DNA from: Caproiciproducens sp. CPB-2
GTDB taxonomy: Bacteria > Bacillota > Clostridia > Oscillospirales > Acutalibacteraceae
Direction of reading: 5' to 3'
DNA length: 64,000 bases
Assembly (NCBI RefSeq): GCF_036287215.1
Contig: NZ_CP142860.1
Coordinates: forward strand, 744,001-808,000
Shown: positions 26,716 through 35,535 of the stretch, one piece after another
How the letters are laid out: every line of letters starts with the position of its first letter
How positions within the stretch are numbered: the stretch's first letter is position 1
The notes under the pieces: generated by a model
Databases searched by the model: none
The model's input: the letters and a program-made list of their open reading frames with translations, nothing else
What the model was told of the DNA's origin: nothing
Made by a program: the position numbers and the translations under genes

Positions 26716-26792
26716 TTAACAACTATTTATAAAATATCTATATTTTTTGATGACATTCTGTTTTGTTTGTGATAAAATAAACAAGTTGTTAA
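26716..26792. promoter_or_regulatory. GntR promoter bracketed by an inverted repeat
   Basis: ATGACA (26750-26755) and TAAAAT (26773-26778), 17 bp apart, form the probable gntR promoter. TTAACAACT (26716-26724) and AGTTGTTAA (26784-26792) are exact inverted copies on either side; the right copy contains the small palindrome AACAAGTTGTT at the likely start of transcription. They are candidate GntR operators. Confidence 0.4.
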
Positions 26793-26896
26793 TCATCGTT
26801 ATTATTTTCAGACAGGCTGTTGACAGCCATTTCAGTCTAAAAGGAATGCGAAAAAATTGGATGAGCTTCTGCGCTGTCGTCCATAGGAGGTCAAGT

Positions 26897-27586
26897 ATGG
26901 AAAAGCAACCCCTTTCTTTATTGGAATGGGCTTATGCCCAGATCAGGGACCAAATTATGTCCGGCGAAATGGAGCCGGGCAAAAAAGTCGTTGTCAATCA
27001 AATTGCCGAAAGTCTTTCGATCAGTCCCACCCCCGTCAAAGAAGCGATGAATCGTTTGGTGGCGGAGGGGTTAATGGACATGCTGCCCCGCCGGGGCTTT
27101 GTTGTAAAACAGTTAAGCATGGACGAAATCCGAAATATCATGGACTGCCGTATTATGATGGAAACCTTTGCGGCAATACCGGCAGCGAAAAATTTTCACG
27201 TGCACCCTGAAATTCAGGTGAAAATGCGCGAGGTATTAAGAAAAATGGCTGATGTTCAGGCAAATGACTATGTTACGGCCAACCAGTATGAACAGATTTA
27301 TCACGGAAGCATTATCCGCCTGACGGAAAACCAGAAGCTGACGGAGCTTTACGATATGCTGATGGGCGTAAGCTTCTCCTTCCTTGTCTATGCTTCCTCC
27401 AGGCATCCTATGGAACGGCACGAAGCCGCCCATCAGGAACACAAGCTGATGTATGAATGTCTGGAAGAGGGAGAGGGCAAAAAGCTGGAGATCCTGATCC
27501 GCACGCATCTGGAAAACACGATGAAGCTTTATGAGACGTTTTTACCGGCTTATACAAAAAAAGATACCAATATATCCGCATTTTAA
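26897..27586 (+). CDS. GntR-family regulator (FCD subfamily)
   Basis: 229 residues from ATG 26897, behind CATAGGAGGTCAAGT. Winged helix at residues about 8-75 (VVNQIAESLSISPTPVKEAM, RLVAEGLMDMLPRRGFVVKQ) and a helical FCD-type effector domain with metal-site histidines. It lies between a leftward sugar-acid operon and rightward KDG kinase and aldolase genes. It probably controls both arms, with an acid sugar as effector. Confidence 0.9.
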   Translation: MEKQPLSLLEWAYAQIRDQIMSGEMEPGKKVVVNQIAESLSISPTPVKEAMNRLVAEGLMDMLPRRGFVVKQLSMDEIRNIMDCRIMMETFAAIPAAKNFHVHPEIQVKMREVLRKMADVQANDYVTANQYEQIYHGSIIRLTENQKLTELYDMLMGVSFSFLVYASSRHPMERHEAAHQEHKLMYECLEEGEGKKLEILIRTHLENTMKLYETFLPAYTKKDTNISAF

Positions 27587-27667
27587 TTTTGCATGTCCTG
27601 CCGGCTGCGGTTTGGGCAAATCACGTTCAATATTTTCATTGAATTTCAGAAAGGACTTTATTTTAAA

Positions 27668-28609
27668 ATGTCAAAAGGTATGATGCTGATCGGGGAACCA
27701 ATGGGGCTGTTTATCGCGCAGTCCGAGGGCCGTCTGGAAGATATCCCCGGCTTCTCCTGCGCCGTTGCGGGGGCCGAGTTCAATGTTGCGGTGGGAATGA
27801 CCAGGCTGGAGCTTTCCGCAAGCTATCTTACAAAACTGGGACGGGACCCTTTCGGGAAACAGATCGTAAAGGCGATGGAACGCAACGGGATCGACACCAA
27901 TCTGGTTTCCTGGAGCGAGGACCACAGCACCGGCTTCATGATGAAATCCATGGTTTCCTCCGGCGATCCCGACATCTTTTACTTCCGTAAAAATTCCGCG
28001 GCGTCTACTTTGAGCGCCGAAGATATTGCCCGGGTGGACTTTTCAGCCTATCAGTGGGTGCATGTTACCGGAATCCTGCCGGCGCTTTCCCAGTCCACCA
28101 GAGAAGCGACGATGTTTTTGCTGGAAAAGGCCCGCGAAAACGGGCTGACCGTTTCTTTCGACCCGAATCTGCGGCCTCAGCTTTGGGCCAGTCAGCAGGA
28201 AATGGTAAGGGTTTTGAATGAAATAGCGGCAAAAAGCGACATTGTTCTTCCCGGCGATTCGGAGGGCCTTATCCTTACCGGAAGCAGGGAGCCGGAAGCC
28301 ATCGCCGAATTCTACCTGAAGCGGGGAGCCAAAACCGTGGTAGTCAAGCAGGGGCCGAAGGGCGCCTATGCCGCGCGTGCGGAAGAACGCTTCTTCGTTC
28401 CGGGATTCCCTGTGGAAAAGGTGGTTGACACAGTCGGCGCGGGTGACGGGTTTGCCGTGGGCATCATCAGCGCGTTAATGGAAAACCTGCCGCTGAGGGA
28501 GGCGGTGCGCCGCGGAAACGCGATCGGCGCCATTCAGGTCATGTCCCGCGGCGACAATGAAGGACTGCCGACCAGGGAACAGCTGCAGCATTTTATGCAG
28601 GCAAAATAA
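27668..28609 (+). CDS. kdgK: 2-keto-3-deoxygluconate kinase, PfkB family
   Basis: 313 residues from ATG 27668; upstream in-frame codons are non-coding in character. PfkB hallmarks: the substrate-side region GAEFNVAVGMTRLEL and the ATP/catalytic motif DTVGAGDGFAVG, where the Asp is the base. It should phosphorylate KDG (or KDGal) at O6 to feed the KDPG aldolase encoded 28 bp downstream. Another sugar kinase of the family is possible, but the KDPG-aldolase partner favours KdgK. Confidence 0.85.
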   Translation: MSKGMMLIGEPMGLFIAQSEGRLEDIPGFSCAVAGAEFNVAVGMTRLELSASYLTKLGRDPFGKQIVKAMERNGIDTNLVSWSEDHSTGFMMKSMVSSGDPDIFYFRKNSAASTLSAEDIARVDFSAYQWVHVTGILPALSQSTREATMFLLEKARENGLTVSFDPNLRPQLWASQQEMVRVLNEIAAKSDIVLPGDSEGLILTGSREPEAIAEFYLKRGAKTVVVKQGPKGAYAARAEERFFVPGFPVEKVVDTVGAGDGFAVGIISALMENLPLREAVRRGNAIGAIQVMSRGDNEGLPTREQLQHFMQAK

Positions 28610-28637
28610 AATATTACAATAAAGAGAGGGACCGATC

Positions 28638-29600
28638 ATGAAGAACCTGATGGATATTATCACGGGCGCCGCCCTGGTGCCGGTGGTTGTTATTGACGAC
28701 CATACCAAATCCGCGGATCTGGGAAAGGCACTGTGCGCCGGGGGGATTCCCATGGCCGAGATTACCTTCCGCACGGATTCCGCACGGCAGGCAGTGCGGG
28801 AGATGGCTGAAAAGGTGCCGGAAATCACTGTCGGAGCCGGTACCATCCATACAGTGGAGCAGGCGAAAAGTGCCGTGGACGCCGGGGCGAAATTTATCGT
28901 GACGCCGGGTTTTATCCCCGCCGTTGTGGAGTGGTGCCTGAAAAACGATATTCCGGTGATCCCCGGCTGTTCCAATGCGACCGATCTGGAAGCGGCTCTC
29001 CGTTTTGGCCTGGATACCGTTAAGTTTTTCCCGGCCGAGGCCAGCGGCGGAATCAAGGCGCTGAAATCGTTCGCGGGTCCTTACAAAGGGCTCCGGTTTA
29101 TCCCCACAGGTGGAATCAGTGAAAACAATGTGGAAGAGTATCTTTCCCTTTCCAACGTCGCCGCATGCGGCGGTTCCTGGATGGTGCCGAAAGATTTGGT
29201 CGAAGCGGGAGATTTCAGCCGGATTGTCAGCCTGTGCAAGGAGGCCGTGCGCAGGGCGTTCGGATTTGAGTTGCTGCATGTCGGTGTCAACACAAAGGAT
29301 GCTCAGGACGCGTCCAACGTGGCGAACAGCTTTGCCGGACTTCTTTCCATTCCGGTCATGGAGTTCCCGGGCGCTTATTTTGCCGGGACCATGTTTGAAA
29401 TCGTGAAGGGTCCGTTCCTGGGCGAAAACGGGCATATCGCCATTCAGACCAGCGATATCGAGCGCGCGGTCCATCATTTCGAGTGCATGGGAGCGGAGCT
29501 GGATAAAAGTTCGGCGGTGCGCGACGAAAACGGCGGTCTGATCGCAATTTACTTCAAACAGACGATCGGCGGCTTTGCCATCCATTTGAGAAGGAAATAA
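28638..29600 (+). CDS. KDPG/KHG aldolase with a C-terminal VOC-like domain
   Basis: 320 residues; classical Eda is about 210. Residues 1-210 hold the class I aldolase: the catalytic Glu in AEITFRTDSA, GAGTIHTVEQA, and the Schiff-base Lys in DTVKFFPAEASGG. Residues about 215-320 form a glyoxalase/VOC-like domain (ELLHVGVNTKDAQDASNVAN, GHIAIQTSDIERAVHHFE, GGFAIHLRRK). It splits KDPG to pyruvate and glyceraldehyde 3-phosphate. The tail may be structural or may handle a reactive product. It ends the gntR-kdgK-eda rightward unit. Confidence 0.88.
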   Translation: MKNLMDIITGAALVPVVVIDDHTKSADLGKALCAGGIPMAEITFRTDSARQAVREMAEKVPEITVGAGTIHTVEQAKSAVDAGAKFIVTPGFIPAVVEWCLKNDIPVIPGCSNATDLEAALRFGLDTVKFFPAEASGGIKALKSFAGPYKGLRFIPTGGISENNVEEYLSLSNVAACGGSWMVPKDLVEAGDFSRIVSLCKEAVRRAFGFELLHVGVNTKDAQDASNVANSFAGLLSIPVMEFPGAYFAGTMFEIVKGPFLGENGHIAIQTSDIERAVHHFECMGAELDKSSAVRDENGGLIAIYFKQTIGGFAIHLRRK

Positions 29601-29700
29601 GCTGTTTCGGCGAAAAAGTATCCGGCGGCCCGAACGGCGTGCGGGAAACGCCGCCGAACAGAATCATTCTTCTATGAACGGAATCAGAAAAATATTGAAA

Positions 29701-29741
29701 AATCCCCCAATCGTAGTTTGATTGTCTACGATTGGGGGATT
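29701..29741. terminator. Bidirectional terminator between eda and the chemotaxis gene
   Basis: A 15-bp perfect stem (AATCCCCCAATCGTA and its complement) with an 11-base loop. The minus strand continues into TTTTTC, so it mainly serves the leftward chemoreceptor gene. Confidence 0.8.
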
Positions 29742-29791
29742 CGTCTTGTCGGCGGGCCGGCCTGAAATGATCCGGATCGATGCCTGCGATA

Positions 29792-31497
29792 TTACGCAGA
29801 CTCTGCTTTATCTGCCGTGATGGATTTCAGTGTAAACTGGCCGGCCAGTTTTTTCAGCGATTGCGCCTGTGCGGACAGTTCCTCACTTTCCGCGGCGCTT
29901 TCCTGCGCCGTTGCGGAGTTCGTCTGTACCACGTCCGAAATTTGCCCCACGCCCAGCGTTACCTGTGCGATCGCAGCCGATTGCTGGTTGGTGGCGTCGG
30001 AAATTTTTTCAATGGTACCGGTGACTTCTTTCGCGCTTTTCACGACCCGGAGCAGGGACTTTGCCGTTTCGTCGGCAATTTTGGTACCGTGTTCCACCTG
30101 CTCCATGGAGCCCGCGATTAAGGCAGTCGTGTCTTTTGCGGCCCGGGCGCTTTTGCTTGCCAGATTCCTCACCTCGTCGGCCACCACGGAAAAGCCCTTT
30201 CCTGCCGCGCCCGCTCTCGCCGCTTCCACAGCGGCGTTCAGGGCGAGAATATTGGTCTGAAAGGCGATATCCTCAATGGTCTGAATGATTTTCCCGATCT
30301 GACCGGAGGACTCGCTGATCCGCCCCATGGCCGCGACCATTTCCTCCATATGCCGATTGCTTGTTTCGATCTCAAAAAGAACCGTATTCACATTTTTACT
30401 GGCGCCGTCGGCCTGTTCCGCGTTCGACCGGATATTTTCCGATATTTCCGCAATCGTCGCGGTGAGCTCCTCCACTGAGCTCGCCTGTTCGGCCGCTCCC
30501 TGCGCCAGGGCCTGGGCTCCTTGCGGAACCTGTCCCGCTCCGGTGGAAACCTGTTCCGCCGCCTGGTCGATTTGCCCGAGAGTATCGTTCAGGGAAATCA
30601 GAATGCTGTGAAACGATTGCTTTATTTCAATGTAGTCTCCGATGTACTCCAGCTCAGTGCCGACGGCAAGATTCCCGCGTCCCATTTCGCAGAGCATCCG
30701 TTTGATGTCGGCAATATATTCCCGGATTGTTCCGGCCGATTTTTCAAAGGCTGCGCCGAGCTGTCCGATCTCGTCGTTCGATCTCTGCTGAATGGGAAAG
30801 CTCAGATTGCCTTCCGACATTTTTTCTGCGGCGTCCGCCATTTCTTTCAGCGGTCTTCGGATGCTTCGGCCCATTTTCAGCGTAATGATAAGGGACAGCA
30901 GGACCGCCAGAAAAATGACCGCCAGAATGCTTCCCTTCGCCGCGGAGGACTGTGCGGCAAGGCTGGCGGATACCTTGCGGCCGCTCTCCGTTTTTTCGCT
31001 GATCAGAGCGCTGGTATCGGAGAAAATTTTGTTGGAAAGCGGTGTCGCCTGCTTGCTCAGAATATTCTGAGCAAGCAGGCGACACCGCTTTTTACAAGCT
31101 CGACGATCTGCGACCGCAGCTTTTCATAATTGGCCAGATTATCCTGAATGTCGCTGTACAGGCCCAGCTCCCTGCTGCCGGCCATACTCTTTTCCATGCC
31201 GGAAAAGAAGGTGTTCACCTGCCCGTTTGATTTTTCCAGTTGAGTCGCGTACGAATTCCGGTCCCTGACATCCGTTGTGTAAAGCATATCGCGGAGCACA
31301 GCGCTGTTGTCTTTGAACTCCGAGTTGAACAGGCCGATCTCTCCCTGCGCAAAGCCGAAATCCACCAGAGCCGCACTGTACTTTGTCTCCATATCGGACA
31401 TTACGATAAACCCGGCAATGCCGCCGATGCTGCAGATGACAATGACAAAAATAAAAGAAAGCGCCAATTTTGTGCCGATCTTCTTATTTTTCAACAT
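29792..31497 (-). pseudogene. Methyl-accepting chemotaxis protein gene, frameshifted at a palindrome
   Basis: The 5' part (31497 to about 31064) encodes an N-terminal helix, MLKNKKIGTKLALSFIFVI, and a four-helix-bundle sensor, then stops (TGA) just inside a 56-bp palindrome. The rest continues in another frame: ILSKQATPLSNKIFSD, a second membrane helix (SILAVIFLAVLLSLIITLKM), HAMP, and the signalling domain with the hairpin tip AFQTNILALNAAVEAARAG. The whole span is 1,706 nt, close to a normal 568-codon receptor, so only one or two bases separate it from an intact gene. It may be a real pseudogene or a sequencing or assembly error at the hairpin. Confidence 0.82.
31036..31091. repeat. 56-bp perfect palindrome inside the chemoreceptor gene
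   Basis: Two 28-bp arms with no spacer, centred between 31063 and 31064; each arm contains GTCGCCTGCTTGCTCAGAAT or its complement. The right arm matches the expected coding sequence (LSKQATPL on the minus strand), while the left arm is its inverted copy and carries the frameshift. Confidence 0.95.
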
Positions 31498-31561
31498 CTT
31501 CCCATACCCTCCTCAATTGTGTTTCACACCTACCGGCCGGAACGCGGTATCCGAATCGAAA

Positions 31562-32974
31562 TCAAAGCCCCAGAAAATCACGGAATACCCGGCTGATGCG
31601 CGCGGCCTCAGCCGCATTTTCCATTTCGCTGAAAATACGGAGCACCGGTTCCGTTCCTGAAAAACGGCAGATAATCCATCCTCCGTTTTTGAAATAAACC
31701 TTGCATCCGTCCATGTAGGAGATCTTTTCGATTTTCAGGTCAAACCGCGGCGTTTTTTTCTCCTCAAAAAGGAGATGCTGCAATTCTTCCTTGCGTTCGC
31801 CGGTCATGCGGCAGTCGAACTCGTCCATGACGAAATTGCCGAACTTTCGGTGGATTTCGTCGAGAATGTCCCGCAAAGATTTGCCGATCACGCTGATCAT
31901 CTCCACCAGCAGGGAACCGGCATAAACGCCGTCCTTTCCGTGAATATGGCCGCGCACGGTCAGCCCGCCGGAGGACTCGCCGCCGATCAGGGCGTCGGTT
32001 TCCTCCATTTTGGCGGAAATATACTTGAAGCCGACCGGGACCTCATAGCAGGCTTCCCCAAAGCTTTCCGCCATCCGGTCGAGGCAGTGGGTCGTGGCGA
32101 TATTACGCACCGCGGCGCCCTTCCAGCCTTTATATTCATGCAGGTAATAGTAAAGCAGCACGAGGATATCGTTGGGGTGGATAAAGCTTCCGCTGGAATC
32201 GATCAGGCCGATGCGGTCGGCGTCGCCGTCCGTGGCGATGCCCAGATCGTAGCCGTTCTGGACGACCATCTGGGCCAGATGGGACAGCGTCGAGCTGTTC
32301 GGGGCGGGAAGCCTTCCCCCGAACAGGGTGTCGTGCCGGTCGTGGATGACCTCGACGCTGCAGCGGCAGGTGAGCAGAATCGTCTGCAGGGTCGTTTTGC
32401 TGACTCCGAACATGGGGTCAAGAAGGATTTTCAGATTTTTTCTCTTAATGGCTTCGGTATCAATTACATTCAGAATACTGTCGATATAATGGTTCTGTGG
32501 GTCAATCTCCAGAATCAGCCCGCCCGCGGCGGCTTCTTCATATTCCATCGTGCGGATTTCGGCCGGATTCATCAATGCGATTTCTTTTTCCAGACGGTCG
32601 GTTACTTCTTCGACCGCGTCCCTTCCGCCGGACGTAAAAAGCTTGACCCCGTTGTATTCCGCCGGGTTATGGCTCGCCGTGACCGCCATCCCGTAAGCGG
32701 CGGCTTCCTTCAGCACCTGAAACATAATCAGGGGCGTCGGCGCGTCGTGGTTGATGAGATGTACCCTGACGCCCTCGGCCGCAAGGGTGCACGCAATCCA
32801 CTTTGCACCGAAATCGGACAGAAACCTGCGGTCGTATCCAATGACGACCGGAAGGTTTTCGGCATGGTCCTTTTTTATCATTTTTGCCAATGCGGCGGAG
32901 AGCAGCTCCAGATTGCCCCGTGTAAAATCCTCTCCGATAATTGCGCGGAATCCGCCGGTACCAAATTTAATCAT
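31562..32974 (-). CDS. Phosphoglucomutase/phosphomannomutase
   Basis: 470 residues of the alpha-D-phosphohexomutase family. N-terminal FGTGGFRAIIGEDF, phosphoserine loop TASHNPAEYNG, metal loop DGDADRIGL, sugar loop GGESSGGL and phosphate-binding RFSGTEP are all intact. It interconverts hexose 1- and 6-phosphates for glycogen, envelope or sugar use. Monocistronic, leftward, and about 65 bp from the chemoreceptor gene. The C-terminal domain is slightly short. Confidence 0.93.
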   Translation of the reverse strand: MIKFGTGGFRAIIGEDFTRGNLELLSAALAKMIKKDHAENLPVVIGYDRRFLSDFGAKWIACTLAAEGVRVHLINHDAPTPLIMFQVLKEAAAYGMAVTASHNPAEYNGVKLFTSGGRDAVEEVTDRLEKEIALMNPAEIRTMEYEEAAAGGLILEIDPQNHYIDSILNVIDTEAIKRKNLKILLDPMFGVSKTTLQTILLTCRCSVEVIHDRHDTLFGGRLPAPNSSTLSHLAQMVVQNGYDLGIATDGDADRIGLIDSSGSFIHPNDILVLLYYYLHEYKGWKGAAVRNIATTHCLDRMAESFGEACYEVPVGFKYISAKMEETDALIGGESSGGLTVRGHIHGKDGVYAGSLLVEMISVIGKSLRDILDEIHRKFGNFVMDEFDCRMTGERKEELQHLLFEEKKTPRFDLKIEKISYMDGCKVYFKNGGWIICRFSGTEPVLRIFSEMENAAEAARISRVFRDFLGL

Positions 32975-33221
32975 ATTCCATCCCTCCCGTAGAATCTGGG
33001 GCTATTTTAGCATTCTGAATTTTCATTTTCAAGCTTGGATGACTGCGAATTGCACAGTTTTGACGTAAAAATATACCGGATTTCGTGAATATGTTAGAAT
33101 CCTCTACAAAAGTACAGGATCGTCACATTGTATTTGCCCGGCCAAGATGTAATAATGAAATCACAACAACGCGGGGCAAGGCCCCCGGAATTCAAATTTT
33201 AACGAACTGAGGGGAAGAGTT

Positions 33222-34277
33222 ATGAAAAAGTTTGTCAGCGCACTTTTGGCGATCACCATGCTCGCCGGCGTGTTAGCCGGATGCGGAAGCACGCAGAGCG
33301 CATCGTCACAGGCCAATACGGACGCCAGCCAGGCTGCGGAGCAGACGCCGAATTCCAAGCATGTCACGGTTTATTCGCCACATCCGGCGGACCCGCTGAA
33401 CGCAGGAATCAAGGAGTTCCAGGAGAAGACCGGAATTACGGTGGACCTTGTCGCCGCGGGAACCGGCGAACTGCTCAAGCGTATCGAGGCGGAAAGCGAC
33501 AGCCCGCAATGCGATGTGTTCTGGGGCGGCGGAGCGGATTCCCTTGCAGCCTACAGCAAATATTTCGACAAGTTTACGCCCGCCGATCTTGACAGCATCG
33601 ATAAGGAGTATGTCAGCAAGGACGGCCTCTGGACCGGGGAATCCCCGCTGCCGATGGTCATTATGTACAACAAAAAGCTGGTCGGGGAAAGCGACGTCCC
33701 GAAGGGCTGGGGCGATCTGATCGACGCGAAGTTCAAGGGAAAAATTGCGTACGCGGACCCGGCGAAATCCGGTTCCTCCTACACCATCCTGTGCACGATG
33801 CTGACCGCGTTCGGTAAGGACGACGGCAAGGGCTGGGAGTTCATTCAGAAATTTGTCGCCAATCTGGACGGAAAAATTCTCGGTTCCTCCGGCGACGTCT
33901 ACAAGAAGGTATCCGACGGCGAATACAGCGTCGGCTTGACGCTCGAAAAAGAAGCCATTAAATATGTTCAGGCCGGTGCGGACGTCGGCATCATTTATCC
34001 GTCGGAAGGCACCTCCGCGGTTCCGGACGGCATTGCGCTGGTCAAGGGCTGCAAAAACAGGGAAAATGCCGAAACCTTCATAAATTTTGTTCTGAGCAAG
34101 GAATGCCAGACCATGATGGCGACCGATTTTGCCAGAAGAGGCGTCAGACTGGACACCCAGGTTCCGAAGGATCTTCCGGAAATGAAGGACGTGAAGCTGG
34201 TAAACTACGACTTTGACTGGGCGTCTTCCCAGAAAACACAGATCATGGAAAAGTGGAAAGAGGTCATCGTCGGTTAA
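33222..34277 (+). CDS. Fe(III)/AfuA-type substrate-binding lipoprotein
   Basis: 351 residues with a lipobox (LAGC, Cys21) and a Ser/Gln/Ala linker. The domain is a type II binding fold of the Fe(III)/phosphonate/hexose-phosphate group (VTVYSPHPADPLNAGIKEFQ, GELLKRIEAESDSPQCDVFW, then GGGADSL, and PSEGTSAVPDGIALVKG). It lacks an obvious tyrosine iron-binding pair, so iron is less likely than a phosphorylated sugar or a phosphonate. It is the first gene of a five-gene locus with ATPase, permease, sensor kinase and response regulator. An extended -10 (TGTTAGAAT, 33092-33100) may be the promoter. Confidence 0.85.
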   Translation: MKKFVSALLAITMLAGVLAGCGSTQSASSQANTDASQAAEQTPNSKHVTVYSPHPADPLNAGIKEFQEKTGITVDLVAAGTGELLKRIEAESDSPQCDVFWGGGADSLAAYSKYFDKFTPADLDSIDKEYVSKDGLWTGESPLPMVIMYNKKLVGESDVPKGWGDLIDAKFKGKIAYADPAKSGSSYTILCTMLTAFGKDDGKGWEFIQKFVANLDGKILGSSGDVYKKVSDGEYSVGLTLEKEAIKYVQAGADVGIIYPSEGTSAVPDGIALVKGCKNRENAETFINFVLSKECQTMMATDFARRGVRLDTQVPKDLPEMKDVKLVNYDFDWASSQKTQIMEKWKEVIVG

Positions 34278-34449
34278 CCGCAGGGCGTCAAAGCGGTTCT
34301 GACAGATTCCACGCAATCAAGGAGTCTTTGCGTGCAGGCGTGAAAAGCAGATGAGCGCCTGCACGCTTTCTATTAAGGCGGTTGGCCGGCGCCTGTTCCT
34401 GCTCTCGGAACGCGTGGGCGACAGTGTGAGTTTAAAGGGGTTGAACAGA

Positions 34450-35535
34450 TTGAGCCATGGAGTAAAAATTTGTAATGTGGTGAAGCGGTACGACGATTTT
34501 ACCGCGGTAAACGATATTTCATGCGATATCCGGCAAGGGGAGTTTTTTACGCTGCTGGGGCCTTCCGGCTGCGGAAAGACCACATTGCTCCGGATGATCG
34601 CGGGGTTTAATACGATTGACGGTGGAAAAATTTATTTTGACGACAAAGTAATTAACGATATAGAAGCTTATCAGCGCGATATCGGCATGGTGTTTCAGAA
34701 TTATGCCATTTTTCCCCATATGACGGTTTTTGACAACGTCGCTTACGGGCTGAAGGCGCGCAAGCTGCCGAAAAACGAGATTGAGCCGAGGGTGCTGGAG
34801 GCGCTCGAGCTTGTACAGATCAAAGATCTGAAAGACAGAAAGCCCTCCGAACTGTCCGGCGGCCAGCAGCAGCGCGTCGCCCTTGCCCGGGCGATCGTAA
34901 TCAAGCCGGGCGTCCTTCTGATGGACGAACCGCTTTCCAACCTGGACGCAAAGCTGAGGGTTCAGATGCGCACCATTATCCGCAAGCTGCAGAAGGATCT
35001 GAACATCACCACCATTTATGTCACGCACGATCAGGAAGAGGCGCTTGCCATTTCGGACCGGATCGCCATTATCAACGCGGGCCGGATCATGCAGATCGAC
35101 ACGCCGTCCACCATTTATAAAAAGCCGCAGAATTCTTTTGTCGCGGGATTTATCGGGACCTCCAACTTTATGGAGGGACAGATCGAGCAGCTTGACCCCG
35201 ACAAAATCGCGCGCGTGAGGCTGGACGCCGGTTTTGAATTTTCCGTAAAGCTGAAGAAAGGTCTTGAGGGAAGAATCAGGGCTTCGGTCCGCCCGGAGCA
35301 GTTCCTCATGGACGACGAGAGCGGAACCGGAATTTCAGGCGAAATCCAGATGTACACCTTCCTCGGCGACTTCGCCAGCTATGAGGTCAAGCTAAAAAAC
35401 GGTCAGGTCGTACAGGCGAACGAATACACGAAGGATATTGATTTTGTCCGCGATATCGGCCATAAGGTGCGCCTAAGCTTCCGTCCGGAGAAAATCAGCG
35501 TGTTCAGCGAAGACGGAACCGAGGTGTTCTCATGA
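34450..35535 (+). CDS. ABC transporter ATPase (AfuC/FbpC/PotA type)
   Basis: About 361 residues from TTG 34450 (AAAGGGG nine bases upstream); an ATG at 34351 would add 33 residues outside the family. Walker A GPSGCGKTTLLR, Q-loop VFQNYAIFPHMTV, signature ELSGGQQQRVALAR, Walker B LLMDEPLSNLD, switch His TIYVTHDQEEAL. The C-terminal part is a TOBE regulatory domain (GRIRASVRPEQFLMDD). It powers the importer with the fused permease, whose start overlaps its stop. Confidence 0.92.
   Translation: MSHGVKICNVVKRYDDFTAVNDISCDIRQGEFFTLLGPSGCGKTTLLRMIAGFNTIDGGKIYFDDKVINDIEAYQRDIGMVFQNYAIFPHMTVFDNVAYGLKARKLPKNEIEPRVLEALELVQIKDLKDRKPSELSGGQQQRVALARAIVIKPGVLLMDEPLSNLDAKLRVQMRTIIRKLQKDLNITTIYVTHDQEEALAISDRIAIINAGRIMQIDTPSTIYKKPQNSFVAGFIGTSNFMEGQIEQLDPDKIARVRLDAGFEFSVKLKKGLEGRIRASVRPEQFLMDDESGTGISGEIQMYTFLGDFASYEVKLKNGQVVQANEYTKDIDFVRDIGHKVRLSFRPEKISVFSEDGTEVFS

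Larger units (their letters stand above)
26398..26896. other. AT-rich divergent control region (499 bp)
   Basis: No gene is supported. Very AT-rich compared with its surroundings. It holds a leftward promoter (26449-26477), a rightward promoter (26750-26778) and an inverted pair TTAACAACT/AGTTGTTAA around the latter. Confidence 0.6.

Noticed and set aside
30744..31085. Separate small gene inside the chemoreceptor region
   Set aside because: It is an out-of-frame reading of the broken receptor gene; the correct frame carries the second membrane helix and HAMP.
31775..32992. 405-codon plus-strand open frame opposite the phosphohexomutase
   Set aside because: Antisense shadow; all phosphohexomutase motifs are intact on the other strand.
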